Shown: positions 1 to 8,472 of the stretch, piece after piece
Numbering within the stretch: the first letter of the stretch is position 1
How the letters are laid out: each line of letters opens with the position of its first letter
NCBI GenBank assembly: GCA_965652645.1
Contig: CBFGXE010000004.1
Coordinates: forward strand, 62,001-126,000
From: ZC4RG30 sp965652645
GTDB lineage: Bacteria; Pseudomonadota; Gammaproteobacteria; Steroidobacterales; Steroidobacteraceae
DNA length: 64,000 nt
Direction of reading: 5' to 3'
Notes under the pieces: generated by a model
What the model was told of the DNA's origin: nothing
What the model saw: only the letters and a program-made list of their open reading frames with translations
Databases searched by the model: none
Made by a program: the position numbers and the translations under genes

Positions 1-1011
<1,011 letters not shown>

Positions 1012-1018
1012 TCGGATC

Positions 1019-1190
1019 CGGCAGCGAAGCCTCCTCGACACCTGGATCTTCCTCGACCTGTCGATCTTTGCCACCGCCTGCACGCTGCTCACCATCCGCA
1101 CCGGGGGACTGGAAGCCGCGATTGCCCTGCATGCCGTCAACAATGCGGTGGGCATGTGCGGCACCATCCTCTCCGGATGGCAAGGCGGCA
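1019..1190 (+). pseudogene. C-terminal remnant of a CPBP-family (CAAX protease-like) membrane protein
   Basis: The 266 bases between ispG and phhB contain no intact gene. In one frame they translate to a hydrophobic stretch, LDTWIFLDLSIFATACTLL, followed about ten residues later by GLEAAIALHAVNNAVG. That second piece resembles the last conserved motif of CPBP intramembrane metalloproteases (small-rich helix with H-x-x-x-N). No start codon, upstream catalytic EExxxR motif or ribosome site accompanies it, and the frame then runs into low-complexity sequence. I read it as a decayed gene end. The resemblance rests on one motif, so it is tentative. Confidence 0.45.
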
Positions 1191-1265
1191 AGGCATCGCC
1201 CGCACGGCTGCCGGCACGGACGTGTCCGGGTCGGGCGCTGCTACCCTCCGGCATGACCCCCGTGC

Positions 1266-1271
1266 TAGCGT
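1266..1271 (+). promoter_or_regulatory. Candidate -10 box of phhB (TAGCGT)
   Basis: TAGCGT lies exactly 6 nt before the phhB ATG, which would start the transcript at or next to the start codon. No Shine-Dalgarno sequence precedes the ATG. There is no convincing -35 box. Confidence 0.35.
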
Positions 1272-1277
1272 TGCCCC

Positions 1278-1619
1278 ATGAGCGAGGACCTGTCCCAGCG
1301 TCGCTGCGTGCCCTGCGAGGGCGGCGTGGCTCCCCTGTCGCGCGCCGCGGCCGAAGAAGTGCTGCAGCGCCTGGATGAGAACTGGCAGCTGTCGGTGGAT
1401 GCCACCTCCATCCAGCGCGAATTCCGCTTCCGCGATTTCTTCCGCACCATGAGCTTCGTGAACGCGCTGGCGCACATCGCCAACATCGAGGACCACCATC
1501 CGGACCTCGAGGTGGGCTACAACTACTGCCGCGTGCGTTTCACCACCCACGCCATCCGCGGGTTGTCCGAGAACGATTTCATCTGCGCGGCGAAGATCGA
1601 CCAGCTGCCGCTGGCCTGA
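1278..1619 (+). CDS. phhB: 4a-hydroxytetrahydrobiopterin (pterin-4a-carbinolamine) dehydratase
   Basis: Small cytosolic enzyme (113 residues, normal size) that dehydrates 4a-hydroxytetrahydropterin, recycling the cofactor of phenylalanine hydroxylase. The diagnostic sequence is IEDHHPDLEVGYN (about residues 74-86), whose two histidines form the active site. The terminal TTHAIRGLSENDFICAAKID matches the family C-terminus. No phenylalanine hydroxylase gene is in the window, so the link to tyrosine synthesis is family knowledge only. The gene ends 9 bp before the convergent flavin hydroxylase gene. The start is supported by the position of the -10-like box. Confidence 0.93.
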   Translation: MSEDLSQRRCVPCEGGVAPLSRAAAEEVLQRLDENWQLSVDATSIQREFRFRDFFRTMSFVNALAHIANIEDHHPDLEVGYNYCRVRFTTHAIRGLSENDFICAAKIDQLPLA

Positions 1620-1628
1620 GCTGCGCCA

Positions 1629-2864
1629 TCAGCCGCGCGGCCCCTGCCGGCCCGCTGCCTGCCGCGTGAGGAAGCGCCGCGCGAACGGCAGGCGCGCCAC
1701 CAGGGCCATGCCCTCGCGGCCCGCCCATGCCGTGAGCGGCCCTGATCCCGTGAACAGGCGGTCGAGCCCGTCCACCACTTCGCCCACCAGCGCATTGCCG
1801 GCGCGGCGCTCGCGCTCGTAGCGGCGCAGCGCCTGCAGTGCCCCCACGCTTTCCCGTGCCGGACGCGAGGCGAGCTGCGCGGCCAGCACGGCGGCATCCT
1901 CCAGTCCCTGGTTCACGCCCTGCCCGGCCAGCGGATGGATCACGTGCGCGGCATCACCGGCCAGGGCCACGCGTGGCGCCACGTAGCTGCCTGCTGCCAG
2001 GCGACGCAGGGGGAAGGAGGCACGTTCACTGGCCAGCTGGAGCGCACCGAGCACGCCCGCGCTGGCCGCGGTGAGCTCTGCATTGAACTGCTCCGCCGGC
2101 ATGGCCAGCAGTTCCGCCGCACGCGCGTCCGTCGCCGACCAGACGATGGAGCAGGTGTTGCCCGGCAGGGGCAGGAGGGCCAGTGGTCCGGTCGAAAGGA
2201 AGCGCTGGAACGCGGTGCCGCCATGGCTGCGCTGCGTGGCAATGGTGGCGACGACGGCGCGCTGGCCGTACTCGCGGGTGGTGGCCGGCATCTGCAGCAG
2301 CTGGCGAACCGTGGAGGCCGCACCATCCGCGCCCACCACCAGCTCCGCGTCCACGCGCGCAGCGCCCAGCTGCAGGCGGGCCGCATCGGCATCGATGTCG
2401 AGCGCCTGCAGGCTCTCCCCCGGCAGGGCGATGCCCGCCTTGCGGCATGCCGCCTGCAGCGCGGCCTGCAATGCATCGTTCTCCACGATGCAGCCCAGCT
2501 CCGCCGCGCCGCTCTCGGCCGCGTCGAAGTGCAGCACGTCGGGACTGTCCGGTGGCACGGCCTCATGCCACACGGCCATGCGCTCCACGGAGGCGACGCG
2601 CGTGGCATCCAGCCTGTCCCAGACGCCCAGCGCCGCCAGGCGCGCGCGGTTCACCGGCGCGATGGCCGACACGCGCAGTGCCGGCGGCGAGCCCGGTGCC
2701 GGTGGCGACACCGGCCGGGGTTCAACGACGAGGATGCGCTCCGCGCGCACGCGCGCCCCGGCCACCAGCAGCAGCGCCAGCGCGGCGCCCACCATGCCGC
2801 CACCCACGATGGCCACGTCCACCTGGCGCGGCATTGGCAGTTGGTCCTGCGCCGGCCGGCTCAC
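1629..2864 (-). CDS. UbiH/UbiF/COQ6-family FAD hydroxylase, probably the C5 ubiquinone hydroxylase (UbiI-like)
   Basis: Flavin-dependent aromatic hydroxylase of 411 residues. The N-terminal dinucleotide-binding motif is VDVAIVGGGMVGAALAL (about residues 15-31), a VGADGA motif lies mid-protein, and the second FAD motif is GDAAHVIHPLAGQGVN (about 307-322). It is the last gene of the ygfB-pepP-ubiH operon and overlaps ubiH by four bases (ATGA), implying coupled translation. With UbiH (C1) encoded just upstream and Coq7 (C6) at 21.4 kb, the remaining position, C5, is the likely target. This is inferred by elimination; a UbiF or UbiL assignment is possible. Confidence 0.82.
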   Translation of the reverse strand: MSRPAQDQLPMPRQVDVAIVGGGMVGAALALLLVAGARVRAERILVVEPRPVSPPAPGSPPALRVSAIAPVNRARLAALGVWDRLDATRVASVERMAVWHEAVPPDSPDVLHFDAAESGAAELGCIVENDALQAALQAACRKAGIALPGESLQALDIDADAARLQLGAARVDAELVVGADGAASTVRQLLQMPATTREYGQRAVVATIATQRSHGGTAFQRFLSTGPLALLPLPGNTCSIVWSATDARAAELLAMPAEQFNAELTAASAGVLGALQLASERASFPLRRLAAGSYVAPRVALAGDAAHVIHPLAGQGVNQGLEDAAVLAAQLASRPARESVGALQALRRYERERRAGNALVGEVVDGLDRLFTGSGPLTAWAGREGMALVARLPFARRFLTRQAAGRQGPRG

Positions 2865-4138
2865 TGCATCTCCCGCAGCGGCAGGCCGCGTGCCAGCCGG
2901 GGGCTGCGCGCACCGAATCCCAGGCTCACGCGCGCCAGCGCACGCTTGGCCGGCGGCAGCAGGTCAAAGAGCAGGAGGCCCGCATCGCGCGCAGCCACCA
3001 CCGCCGGATGGGCCTGGCCGAACACGCGCACCAGCGTGTCGGTAAAGCCGATCACGCCGCTGCGGTCCTGGCGCCGGCGCGCGGCATAGTCCGCCAGCAC
3101 GGCCTCGCCACCCGGATCATTGCCGGCGCCGGTGGCCAGCACCTCCGCAAGGTCCGCCACGTCGCGCAGCGCCAGGTTGAATCCCTGGCCGGCCACCGGG
3201 TGCAGGGCCTGCGCGGCATTGCCCAGCAGCACGATGCGCGACGCCACCGTGCCACGGCTCTGCGTGAGCGCCAGCGGATAGCGCCCGCGCCGGCCGAGCT
3301 GCAGCGCGCGACCGGCGCGCCAGCCGAAGGCCTCCTGCCAGCGGGCGAGGAACTCCACTTCGGGCACCTGCATCAACGCATCCGCGTATTCCGGCACCGC
3401 AGCCCACACCAGGGTGCGCCAGCAGGCCACGCTGCGACCCGAACCCGGCGGCGCAGCCAGCGGCAGCAGGGCCATGGGACCGGCCGTGGTGAATCGCTCA
3501 TAGGCCACGCCGTCGTTGGGCTGGTCGGTGCGCACCGCCGCCACCACCGCCACCTGTTGATAGTCATCGACGCTGGCCGAAAGTCCCGCCACCGCGCGCA
3601 CCATGGACTGCGCGCCATCGGCGGCCACCACCAGCCGCGCACGCAGCGACTTCACCTGCCCGCCCTGCTCCACCTCGATGCGGGCGGCTTCCTGCTCCAC
3701 CTGGAGCGCGGTGACGCGCGCCGGCATGAAGGCCGCCACGCGCGGCGCCGTGCGCAGCATCCCCCACAGCTCGCGACCCAGCACGCGGTTCGGCACCACG
3801 TAGCCCAGCGCCTGCTGTCCGAGGGACGCGGCATCCAGCCGCGCGAAGCCGTAACGGCCGGCATCGGAGACGTGGATGGCGGCGATGGGTGCCGCCTCGG
3901 CCGCCAGTCCCGGCCACACGCCCAGGGCCTCGAAGATGCGGCGGCTGGCATTGCCCAGCGCCGTGGTGCGTTCATCAAAGCTGGGCTGCGAGGAGCTGTC
4001 GGGCGCAAAGGCCTCGACCAGGGCAATGGAGAAAGGCAGCTCGCGCAGTGCGGCCGCGAGGCTGGCACCGGCCAGGCCGCCGCCGACGATGGCGATGTCG
4101 AATGCCGCGCGGTCTTCCGATGCTGTCGCGGGTTCCAT
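2861..4138 (-). CDS. ubiH: 2-octaprenyl-6-methoxyphenol hydroxylase (UbiH)
   Basis: FAD monooxygenase of ubiquinone biosynthesis that hydroxylates ring carbon 1; 425 residues. The N-terminal Rossmann motif is FDIAIVGGGLAGASLA. The stretch SFDERTTALGNASRRIFEAL and the FAD motif GNAAQALHPVAGQGFN are characteristic of UbiH rather than its UbiI/UbiF paralogues. It lies 31 bp downstream of pepP and overlaps the next hydroxylase by four bases. The order pepP-ubiH-ubiI opposite zapA is the classical gammaproteobacterial arrangement. The enzyme probably works in the soluble Ubi complex at the membrane face. Confidence 0.92.
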   Translation of the reverse strand: MEPATASEDRAAFDIAIVGGGLAGASLAAALRELPFSIALVEAFAPDSSSQPSFDERTTALGNASRRIFEALGVWPGLAAEAAPIAAIHVSDAGRYGFARLDAASLGQQALGYVVPNRVLGRELWGMLRTAPRVAAFMPARVTALQVEQEAARIEVEQGGQVKSLRARLVVAADGAQSMVRAVAGLSASVDDYQQVAVVAAVRTDQPNDGVAYERFTTAGPMALLPLAAPPGSGRSVACWRTLVWAAVPEYADALMQVPEVEFLARWQEAFGWRAGRALQLGRRGRYPLALTQSRGTVASRIVLLGNAAQALHPVAGQGFNLALRDVADLAEVLATGAGNDPGGEAVLADYAARRRQDRSGVIGFTDTLVRVFGQAHPAVVAARDAGLLLFDLLPPAKRALARVSLGFGARSPRLARGLPLREMQ

Positions 4139-4169
4139 GGGGGATCTCGGGGCGACCCTGCCGCGCCCT

Positions 4170-5579
4170 TCAGGCCCGCGCCGCCACGGCGGCCTCGACC
4201 TCGCGCGTTGCGCTGGGCACGCCGCTGGTGAGCACTTCGCAGCCGCCCGCCGTCACCACCACGTCATCCTCGATGCGGATGCCGCAATTCCAGTAGCGCT
4301 TCGGCACGCCGCGCATGCCGGCGGGAATGTAGATGCCCGGTTCCACCGTCATCACCATGCCCGGCTCCAGCACCCGCCATTCCTCGCCGACCTTGTAGTC
4401 GCCGACGTCATGCACGTCCATGCCCAGCCAGTGACCGGTGCGGTGCATGAAGAACTTGCGATAGGCGCCGTCCTTGATGAGCTTCGGCACCCGCCCCTTC
4501 AGCAGTCCCACCGACACCAGCCCCTGGGTGATCACCTGCACCGCGGCCTCGTGTGCCTGGTTCCAGTGGTTGCCGGGCCTGGTCGCGGCGAAGGCCGCAT
4601 GCTGCGCTTCCAGCACGATCTCGTAGATTTCCCGCTGCGCGGGGGTGAACTGCCCGCTCACCGGCCAGGTGCGGGTGATGTCGGAGGCGTAATACTGGTA
4701 TTCGCAGCCGGCATCGACCAGCAGCAGGTCGCCCTCCTCCAGCCGCGCGTCGTTCTCGCGATAGTGCAGGATGCAGGAGTTGGCGCCGCCACCCACTATG
4801 GGCTCGTAGGACCAGGTGGCGTTGTGCCGCCCGTACTCGTGCAGGATCTCCGCCGCGATCTCGTATTCGCAGCGGCCGGGCACGGTGTAGTTCATGGCCC
4901 GGACCTGCGCCGCCGCCGCGATGCGGCCGGACTCGCGCATCAGCCCCAGCTCCACGCGGCTCTTGTAGAGGCGCATGTCGTGCAGCACGTGGTCGAGCGC
5001 CACCATCTCCTGCGGCGGATGTTTGCCGTGGCGGGCCAGCCCGCGCAGCGTCTGCAGCCAGCCCAGCACCTTCTGGTCGAACTCCGGGTGCGTGCCCATG
5101 GCGTAATACACCCGCTCGCGGTTCTCCATCAGCCCGGGCAGGATCTCGTCCAGGTCGGAGATGGGGAAGGCATCGTCGGCGCCGAAACGTTCCACCGCAC
5201 CCTGCGGACCGGCGCGCCGGCCTTCCCAGGTTTCCTTCAGCGGATCCTTGTCGCGCACGAAGAGGATGTATTCGGCCGCCTCGCGCCCGGGCACCAGCAC
5301 GGCCACGGCCTCCGGCTCGGCGAAACCGGTCAGGTAAAAGAAGTCGCTGTCCTGCCGGTAGGGATAACCGACGTCATTGTTGCGGATGCGCTCGGGCGCG
5401 GCGGGCAGGATGGCGATGGAGCCCTTGCCCATCAGCCGGGCGAGCTGCCGGCGGCGGCGCGCGAACTCGCTGTTGCCGGCCTTCAGGCCTGCCGCGCGCG
5501 AGGCAACGGCCGCGGAATGCGAGGGGATGGCGCCTGCCCCGCCCCGCGCCGCGGTGGCTGCGCGTCGCGGCCTCTTCAA
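4170..5579 (-). CDS. pepP: Xaa-Pro aminopeptidase (aminopeptidase P)
   Basis: Dimanganese pita-bread metallopeptidase that removes N-terminal residues preceding proline; 469 residues. The metal ligands are visible: LLLVDAGCEYQYYASDITR supplies two aspartates, HRTGHWLGMDVHDVG a histidine, VEPGIYIP and IRIEDDVV the glutamates. The N-terminal creatinase-like domain has the family signature YRQDSDFFYLTGF. The chosen ATG overlaps the stop of the upstream gene by four bases, which supports it, but it adds about 35 basic Ala/Arg residues before the usual N-terminus. An internal start is possible. Confidence 0.93.
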   Translation of the reverse strand: MKRPRRAATAARGGAGAIPSHSAAVASRAAGLKAGNSEFARRRRQLARLMGKGSIAILPAAPERIRNNDVGYPYRQDSDFFYLTGFAEPEAVAVLVPGREAAEYILFVRDKDPLKETWEGRRAGPQGAVERFGADDAFPISDLDEILPGLMENRERVYYAMGTHPEFDQKVLGWLQTLRGLARHGKHPPQEMVALDHVLHDMRLYKSRVELGLMRESGRIAAAAQVRAMNYTVPGRCEYEIAAEILHEYGRHNATWSYEPIVGGGANSCILHYRENDARLEEGDLLLVDAGCEYQYYASDITRTWPVSGQFTPAQREIYEIVLEAQHAAFAATRPGNHWNQAHEAAVQVITQGLVSVGLLKGRVPKLIKDGAYRKFFMHRTGHWLGMDVHDVGDYKVGEEWRVLEPGMVMTVEPGIYIPAGMRGVPKRYWNCGIRIEDDVVVTAGGCEVLTSGVPSATREVEAAVAARA

Positions 5580-6142
5580 TGCAGCCGCTCCCCTGCCCGG
5601 GGCGCCGGCGGCTCGCGCAGCGGCTGCAGGTGGTCATACAGGAGCTGCACGCCCACGCGCACGAACTCCACCAGCTCGGCATAGGCGGCCTCGTTCGACT
5701 CGGTGCCGTCGGCCGGGTCCACGTCCACCTGGGTGATGGCGGTCATGTCGCGCAGCACCTCGGCCGCATCGCCCTCCAGCGAGGCCGCCTCGGGCACCGC
5801 CACGCCCGCCCCCAGTCCATAGAGGAATCCCTGGCACCATTCCCCCAGCGCCGAGGTGCGCTCGGCGATGGGCGCGTCATCGGCCGGCAGCAGCGGCTGG
5901 AATCCCATCGCGCCATCCACCAGCGCACCGGATGTGGACTCGAACACCGCGCGCAGGTCTTCCGCGGCAAGCCCTTCCGCGCGGCCGTCGGGGAGGATCT
6001 CGGCCAGCCAGTCCGCCAGCGTGCAGCGCGTGGCACAAAGGGATCCCACCAGCGTGCCATGGGCCTCGGCGGCGTCGGTGAGTGCGTGTGCCTGAACCAG
6101 GATGCGTTGCAGGCCATCAAATGTCTGGGCGGGACCAACCAT
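5576..6142 (-). CDS. UPF0149 family protein (YgfB-like)
   Basis: All-helical protein of about 188 residues, first gene of the ygfB-pepP-ubiH-ubi operon. Family features are the early AEAHGTLVGSLCA segment and ALGEWCQGFLYGLGA in the middle. E. coli YgfB has been linked to regulation of other genes, but its biochemical role is not settled. The frame is open upstream to 6250. I prefer the ATG at 6142 because the homologous sequence begins there and a -10-like CATAAT (6158-6153 on this strand) lies 10 nt ahead; the ATG at 6154 is an alternative. Confidence 0.85.
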   Translation of the reverse strand: MVGPAQTFDGLQRILVQAHALTDAAEAHGTLVGSLCATRCTLADWLAEILPDGRAEGLAAEDLRAVFESTSGALVDGAMGFQPLLPADDAPIAERTSALGEWCQGFLYGLGAGVAVPEAASLEGDAAEVLRDMTAITQVDVDPADGTESNEAAYAELVEFVRVGVQLLYDHLQPLREPPAPRAGERLH

Positions 6143-6229
6143 GCTGCGCGCCATTATGCCTTGCCGCACCCGGCAGCAGTGCGCGGGACTTGCCGGGCTG
6201 CCCGCCATGCAGGCAGTATTGCGCGCAAT

Positions 6230-6463
6230 ATGAGCCAGAACAGCGGCCATTCACCCGTCGACGCCGAACTGCAGCGGCTTGAAGCAAGGGTTGGCGAGCT
6301 GGTGTCGCTGGTGCGACAGCTCACTGAAGAGAACAAGGCCCTGCGCCATCGCCAGGACCATCTCGCCAGCGAGCGGGCCGCGCTGCTGCAGAAGAACGAG
6401 CAGGCGCGGGCCGGCGTCGAGGCCATGATCGGGCGCCTTCGCATGCTGGAAAGCGGCGTATGA
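6230..6463 (+). CDS. Short coiled-coil protein, ZapB-like (TIGR02449 type)
   Basis: A 77-residue protein that is almost entirely one coiled coil: heptads run from ELQRLEARVGELVSLVRQL to the C-terminal MIGRLRMLESGV. It sits directly before zapA and overlaps it by four bases, so the two are translated together. This order recurs in gammaproteobacteria, where the small protein is thought to act with ZapA at the division ring. That role is inferred from position and shape. A perfect 12-bp palindrome, ATTGCGCGCAAT, lies immediately before the start codon in the space shared with the divergent ygfB gene. Confidence 0.82.
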   Translation: MSQNSGHSPVDAELQRLEARVGELVSLVRQLTEENKALRHRQDHLASERAALLQKNEQARAGVEAMIGRLRMLESGV

Positions 6464-6774
6464 GCGCCGCCGCGGAGCCGGTCAGCATCCGCATCCTCGA
6501 GAAGGACTACCTCATTGCCTGTCCCCCGGAAGAGCGGGACGACCTGCTCCGGGCCGCGGAACTGCTCGACGGCCGCCTGAGGCAGGCCCGGGAAAGCGCC
6601 CGCGGCATGGGCAGCGAACGCTGGCTCATCATGGCGGCCCTCAACATGGCCAACGAGCTGTCCAAGCTGCAGGCCCGCGAGGAACGCGCCAGCCGCGAAA
6701 TGGGGGCCCGCGTGCGCCAGATGCGCGAGCGGGTGGAGCGTGCTCTGGTGCAGGGCCAGCAGCTGGAACTGTAG
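6460..6774 (+). CDS. zapA: Cell division protein ZapA
   Basis: FtsZ-ring-associated protein of 104 residues that bundles FtsZ filaments. The N-terminal globular part has the family pattern VSIRILEKDYLIACPPEER, and the C-terminal half (about residues 50-95) is a coiled coil that makes the tetramer. It is translated with the upstream coiled-coil gene through an ATGA overlap and is followed at once by the 6S RNA gene, the standard zapA-ssrS-fau order. Size and motifs match the family. Confidence 0.93.
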   Translation: MSAAAEPVSIRILEKDYLIACPPEERDDLLRAAELLDGRLRQARESARGMGSERWLIMAALNMANELSKLQAREERASREMGARVRQMRERVERALVQGQQLEL

Positions 6775-6784
6775 TAGAGTGTGA

Positions 6785-6977
6785 CTGCGCCGCCTGCGGT
6801 GTTCGACACGCGGATCGGGTTACCTCGGACCCTAATTGAAACACCCAGGGGCGGGTCTTGCAGTTGCGCTGTGCATGTCCGCTTCACCGCGGGAAGCCTT
6901 ACCTTCAGCATGCCTGCCCCATCTTGTTGCTCCGGTTCGAGAGCAACGGTTCGCACCGGCACAGGCGGGTGGCGCCC
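6785..6977 (+). ncRNA. ssrS: 6S RNA
   Basis: Regulatory RNA that mimics an open promoter and sequesters sigma-70 RNA polymerase in stationary phase. It lies between zapA and fau, its conserved location. The ends pair: GCGCCGCCTG near 6788-6797 with the CAGGCGGGTGGCGC stretch near 6962-6975. Conserved single-stranded blocks are visible, namely GGTGTTCG just after the 5' closing stem and GGGAAGCCTTA near 6890-6900. A -10-like TAGAGT sits at 6775-6780. No separate terminator is evident; 6S RNA is usually processed from a transcript that runs into fau. End points are estimated from the closing stem. Confidence 0.85.
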
Positions 6978-7001
6978 CTTTCCTGTTGAGCCGCGCCAGC
7001 A

Positions 7002-7640
7002 TTGAGCAGCGACTCTCCTTCCCTTGACCGGCGACAGCTGCGGCGCGAACTGCGCGCGCGACGCCGTGCCATCCAGGGCGTGGAGCGCGCCCGCAAGGCA
7101 CGCCAGCTCGCCCGTCGCATCGACGCCCTGGGACTGCTCCGCCCCGGCCGCCGCATCGGCCTGTACCTGGCCACCAATGAGGAGATCGACACGCTGCCGC
7201 TGCTGCAGCTGGCCGCCCGCCGCGGCTGTCGCATCGCACTACCACGCGTCATCAACCTGCGACATGACCGCATGCGCTTCTTCGACCTGCCCCGGGGCAC
7301 GCGCTTCGGGTCGATGCGCATCGGCGCCGTGCGCCGTGGTGCGTTCGGCATCCTCGAACCCGGCGCCGGCAGTCCGCGCGCGGCCCGCGAGATGGACCTG
7401 GTGCTCATGCCGCTGGTGGGTTTCGACCTGAAGGGCAACCGCATCGGCATGGGTCGCGGTTTCTATGACCGGCACTTCTCGTTCAGGTTGCGCCATGCGC
7501 AATGCCGCCGCCCGCTGCTCGTCGGCCTCGCCTATGCCGTGCAGCAGGTACCCTCCCTGCCCCATGCGGCGCATGACGTGCCGCTGGATGCGATTGTGAC
7601 CGAGTCCTCAACCCTGGCATTCCACCGGAAGACCCCCTGA
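7002..7640 (+). CDS. fau: 5-formyltetrahydrofolate cyclo-ligase
   Basis: Converts 5-formyl-THF to 5,10-methenyl-THF with ATP, rescuing a dead-end folate; 212 residues. The basic N-terminus RRQLRRELRARRRA (phosphate/substrate grip) and C-terminal GFDLKGNRIGMGRGFYDR (nucleotide binding) are the family signatures. The start is a TTG at 7002, about 25 nt after the 6S RNA, with which it is expected to be cotranscribed. Its stop shares bases with the next gene's ATG (TGATG). Confidence 0.93.
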   Translation: MSSDSPSLDRRQLRRELRARRRAIQGVERARKARQLARRIDALGLLRPGRRIGLYLATNEEIDTLPLLQLAARRGCRIALPRVINLRHDRMRFFDLPRGTRFGSMRIGAVRRGAFGILEPGAGSPRAAREMDLVLMPLVGFDLKGNRIGMGRGFYDRHFSFRLRHAQCRRPLLVGLAYAVQQVPSLPHAAHDVPLDAIVTESSTLAFHRKTP

Positions 7641-8107
7641 TGCGTTACTGGCTGTTGAAGAGCGAACCCTCCACCTTCGGCATCGATGACCTTGCCGCCG
7701 CGCCGAAGAAGACCACCAGCTGGGAGGGGGTGCGCAACTACCAGGCACGCAACATGCTCAGGGATGACATGAAGGTGGGGGACCTGGCCTTCTTCTATCA
7801 CTCCTCCTGTCCCGACCCGGGCATCGCCGGCATCGTCGAGGTGGTACGCGCCGGTTACCCCGACGCCAGCGCATGGGATCGCAAGAGTCCCTACCACGAT
7901 GCGAAAAGCCCTGAAAACAAGCCACTTTGGTACACCATCGACGTGCGCCTGAAGGATCGCTGGAAGAGCGTGCTGCCGCTGGAGGAACTGCGCCGGCATG
8001 CCGATGGCAGGCTTGATGGCATGCTGCTGCTCAGGCGCGGCAACCGCCTGTCGGTCACGCCCGTGGACGCGGCGCACTGGAGGTTCATCCTCTCGCTGCA
8101 CCGTTGA
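7640..8107 (+). CDS. EVE domain-containing protein
   Basis: Soluble protein of 155 residues consisting of one EVE domain, a fold related to PUA and YTH that binds modified bases in DNA or RNA. Signatures are MRYWLLKSEPSTFGIDDL at the N-terminus, WEGVRNYQARNML and VGDLAFFYHSS, with aromatic residues lining the pocket. It overlaps fau by one base (TGATG), so translation is probably coupled. The gene sits at this place in many gammaproteobacterial genomes. The natural ligand is not known from sequence. Confidence 0.9.
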   Translation: MRYWLLKSEPSTFGIDDLAAAPKKTTSWEGVRNYQARNMLRDDMKVGDLAFFYHSSCPDPGIAGIVEVVRAGYPDASAWDRKSPYHDAKSPENKPLWYTIDVRLKDRWKSVLPLEELRRHADGRLDGMLLLRRGNRLSVTPVDAAHWRFILSLHR

Positions 8108-8141
8108 AGCCATGCATCGAGGCAGGTGATGCATGTCCCGT

Positions 8142-8177
8142 GTGCCATGTCATCGATGTCCTCATCGATGAGGGCAC
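8142..8177. repeat. Stem-loop with paired CATCGATG arms
   Basis: GTGCC at 8142-8146 pairs with GGCAC at 8173-8177. Inside, two CATCGATG copies separated by TCCT face each other, and CCTCATCGATGAGG (8160-8173) is a perfect palindrome. No T-run follows, so this is not a classical intrinsic terminator. It lies between the EVE gene and the small-peptide unit. Confidence 0.45.
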
Positions 8178-8231
8178 CATGCATGCCGCGGCAGACGGGT
8201 TGTCCCGACGCAACGTCGCTACCACGCTTGC

Positions 8232-8259
8232 TTGTATTTTTGCAACGCGTGTATATACT
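8232..8259 (+). promoter_or_regulatory. Sigma-70-type promoter of the small-peptide unit
   Basis: TTGTAT (8232-8237), a 16-bp spacer, and TATACT (8254-8259), a near-consensus -10. The local sequence is markedly AT-rich compared with the neighbourhood. It would start transcription near 8266, about 29 nt before the ATG of the Lys/Ala peptide. Confidence 0.7.
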
Positions 8260-8294
8260 CGGTCCCCGGACTAACCTGTAACTGGAGAACTGTC

Positions 8295-8345
8295 ATGGCG
8301 AAAGCCAAGAAGAAGGCCAAGAAGAAGGCCGCTAAGAAGAAGTAA
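8295..8345 (+). CDS. 16-residue lysine/alanine peptide, function unknown
   Basis: A complete tiny gene: ATG, 15 further codons, TAA. The product contains only Met, Ala and Lys (ten Lys, five Ala, one Met) in the pattern MAKAKKKAKKKAAKKK. A good ribosome site (GGAG at 8284-8287) lies 7 nt before the ATG, a near-consensus promoter precedes it, and two hairpins follow, so it looks like a dedicated unit rather than a chance frame. The composition recalls the C-terminal tails of bacterial histone H1-like proteins and would favour nucleic-acid binding. I know of no named family this short; the alternative is that the RNA is the product. Confidence 0.6.
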   Translation: MAKAKKKAKKKAAKKK

Positions 8346-8351
8346 CTTCTT

Positions 8352-8399
8352 CTGGTGACCGGCGGGTCGGGACGCAAATCCCACCCGCCGGGCCACCAG
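8352..8399 (+). terminator. Long GC-rich hairpin after the Lys/Ala peptide gene
   Basis: CTGGTG-A-CCGGCGGGT (8352-8367) pairs with ACCCGCCGG-GC-CACCAG (8383-8399), with an inner GGGA/TCCC pair around loop CGCAAA. It begins 7 nt after the stop codon. No T-run follows, so it may be an RNA-stabilising structure instead of, or as well as, a terminator. Confidence 0.6.
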
Positions 8400-8413
8400 A
8401 CAAGATACTTACC

Positions 8414-8443
8414 TGTGCCCGCGCAAGCGGGCACAGTCATTTT
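8414..8443 (+). terminator. Intrinsic terminator upstream of rpiA
   Basis: TGTGCCCGC (8414-8422), loop GCAA, GCGGGCACA (8427-8435), followed by GTCATTTT. It would end the small-peptide transcript about 30 nt before rpiA. Confidence 0.6.
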
Positions 8444-8472
8444 CAAGACCCGCAAATTCCAGTGTCAGGCGC

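Noticed and set aside
1233..1378. Frame starting at 1253 (MTPVLALPHERG and onward) with a TACCCT box 5 nt upstream
   Set aside because: It overlaps phhB out of frame, has no family similarity and becomes Arg/Pro-rich. phhB is the real gene here.
2183..4231. Long plus-strand frames across the two flavin hydroxylase genes
   Set aside because: Pro/Arg/Ala-rich shadow frames typical of high-GC DNA. The minus-strand genes carry clear FAD motifs and operon overlaps.
6218..6229. Palindrome ATTGCGCGCAAT between ygfB and the zapB-like gene as an operator
   Set aside because: A single 12-bp palindrome made largely of alternating CG can arise by chance in this DNA. There is no second copy or known regulator to support it.
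8101..8200. Repeated ATCGAT/ATGCAT words, considered as a CRISPR or attachment site
   Set aside because: Only two CATCGATG copies four bases apart exist, forming one stem-loop. There are no spaced repeats, cas genes or integrase, and no duplicate target.
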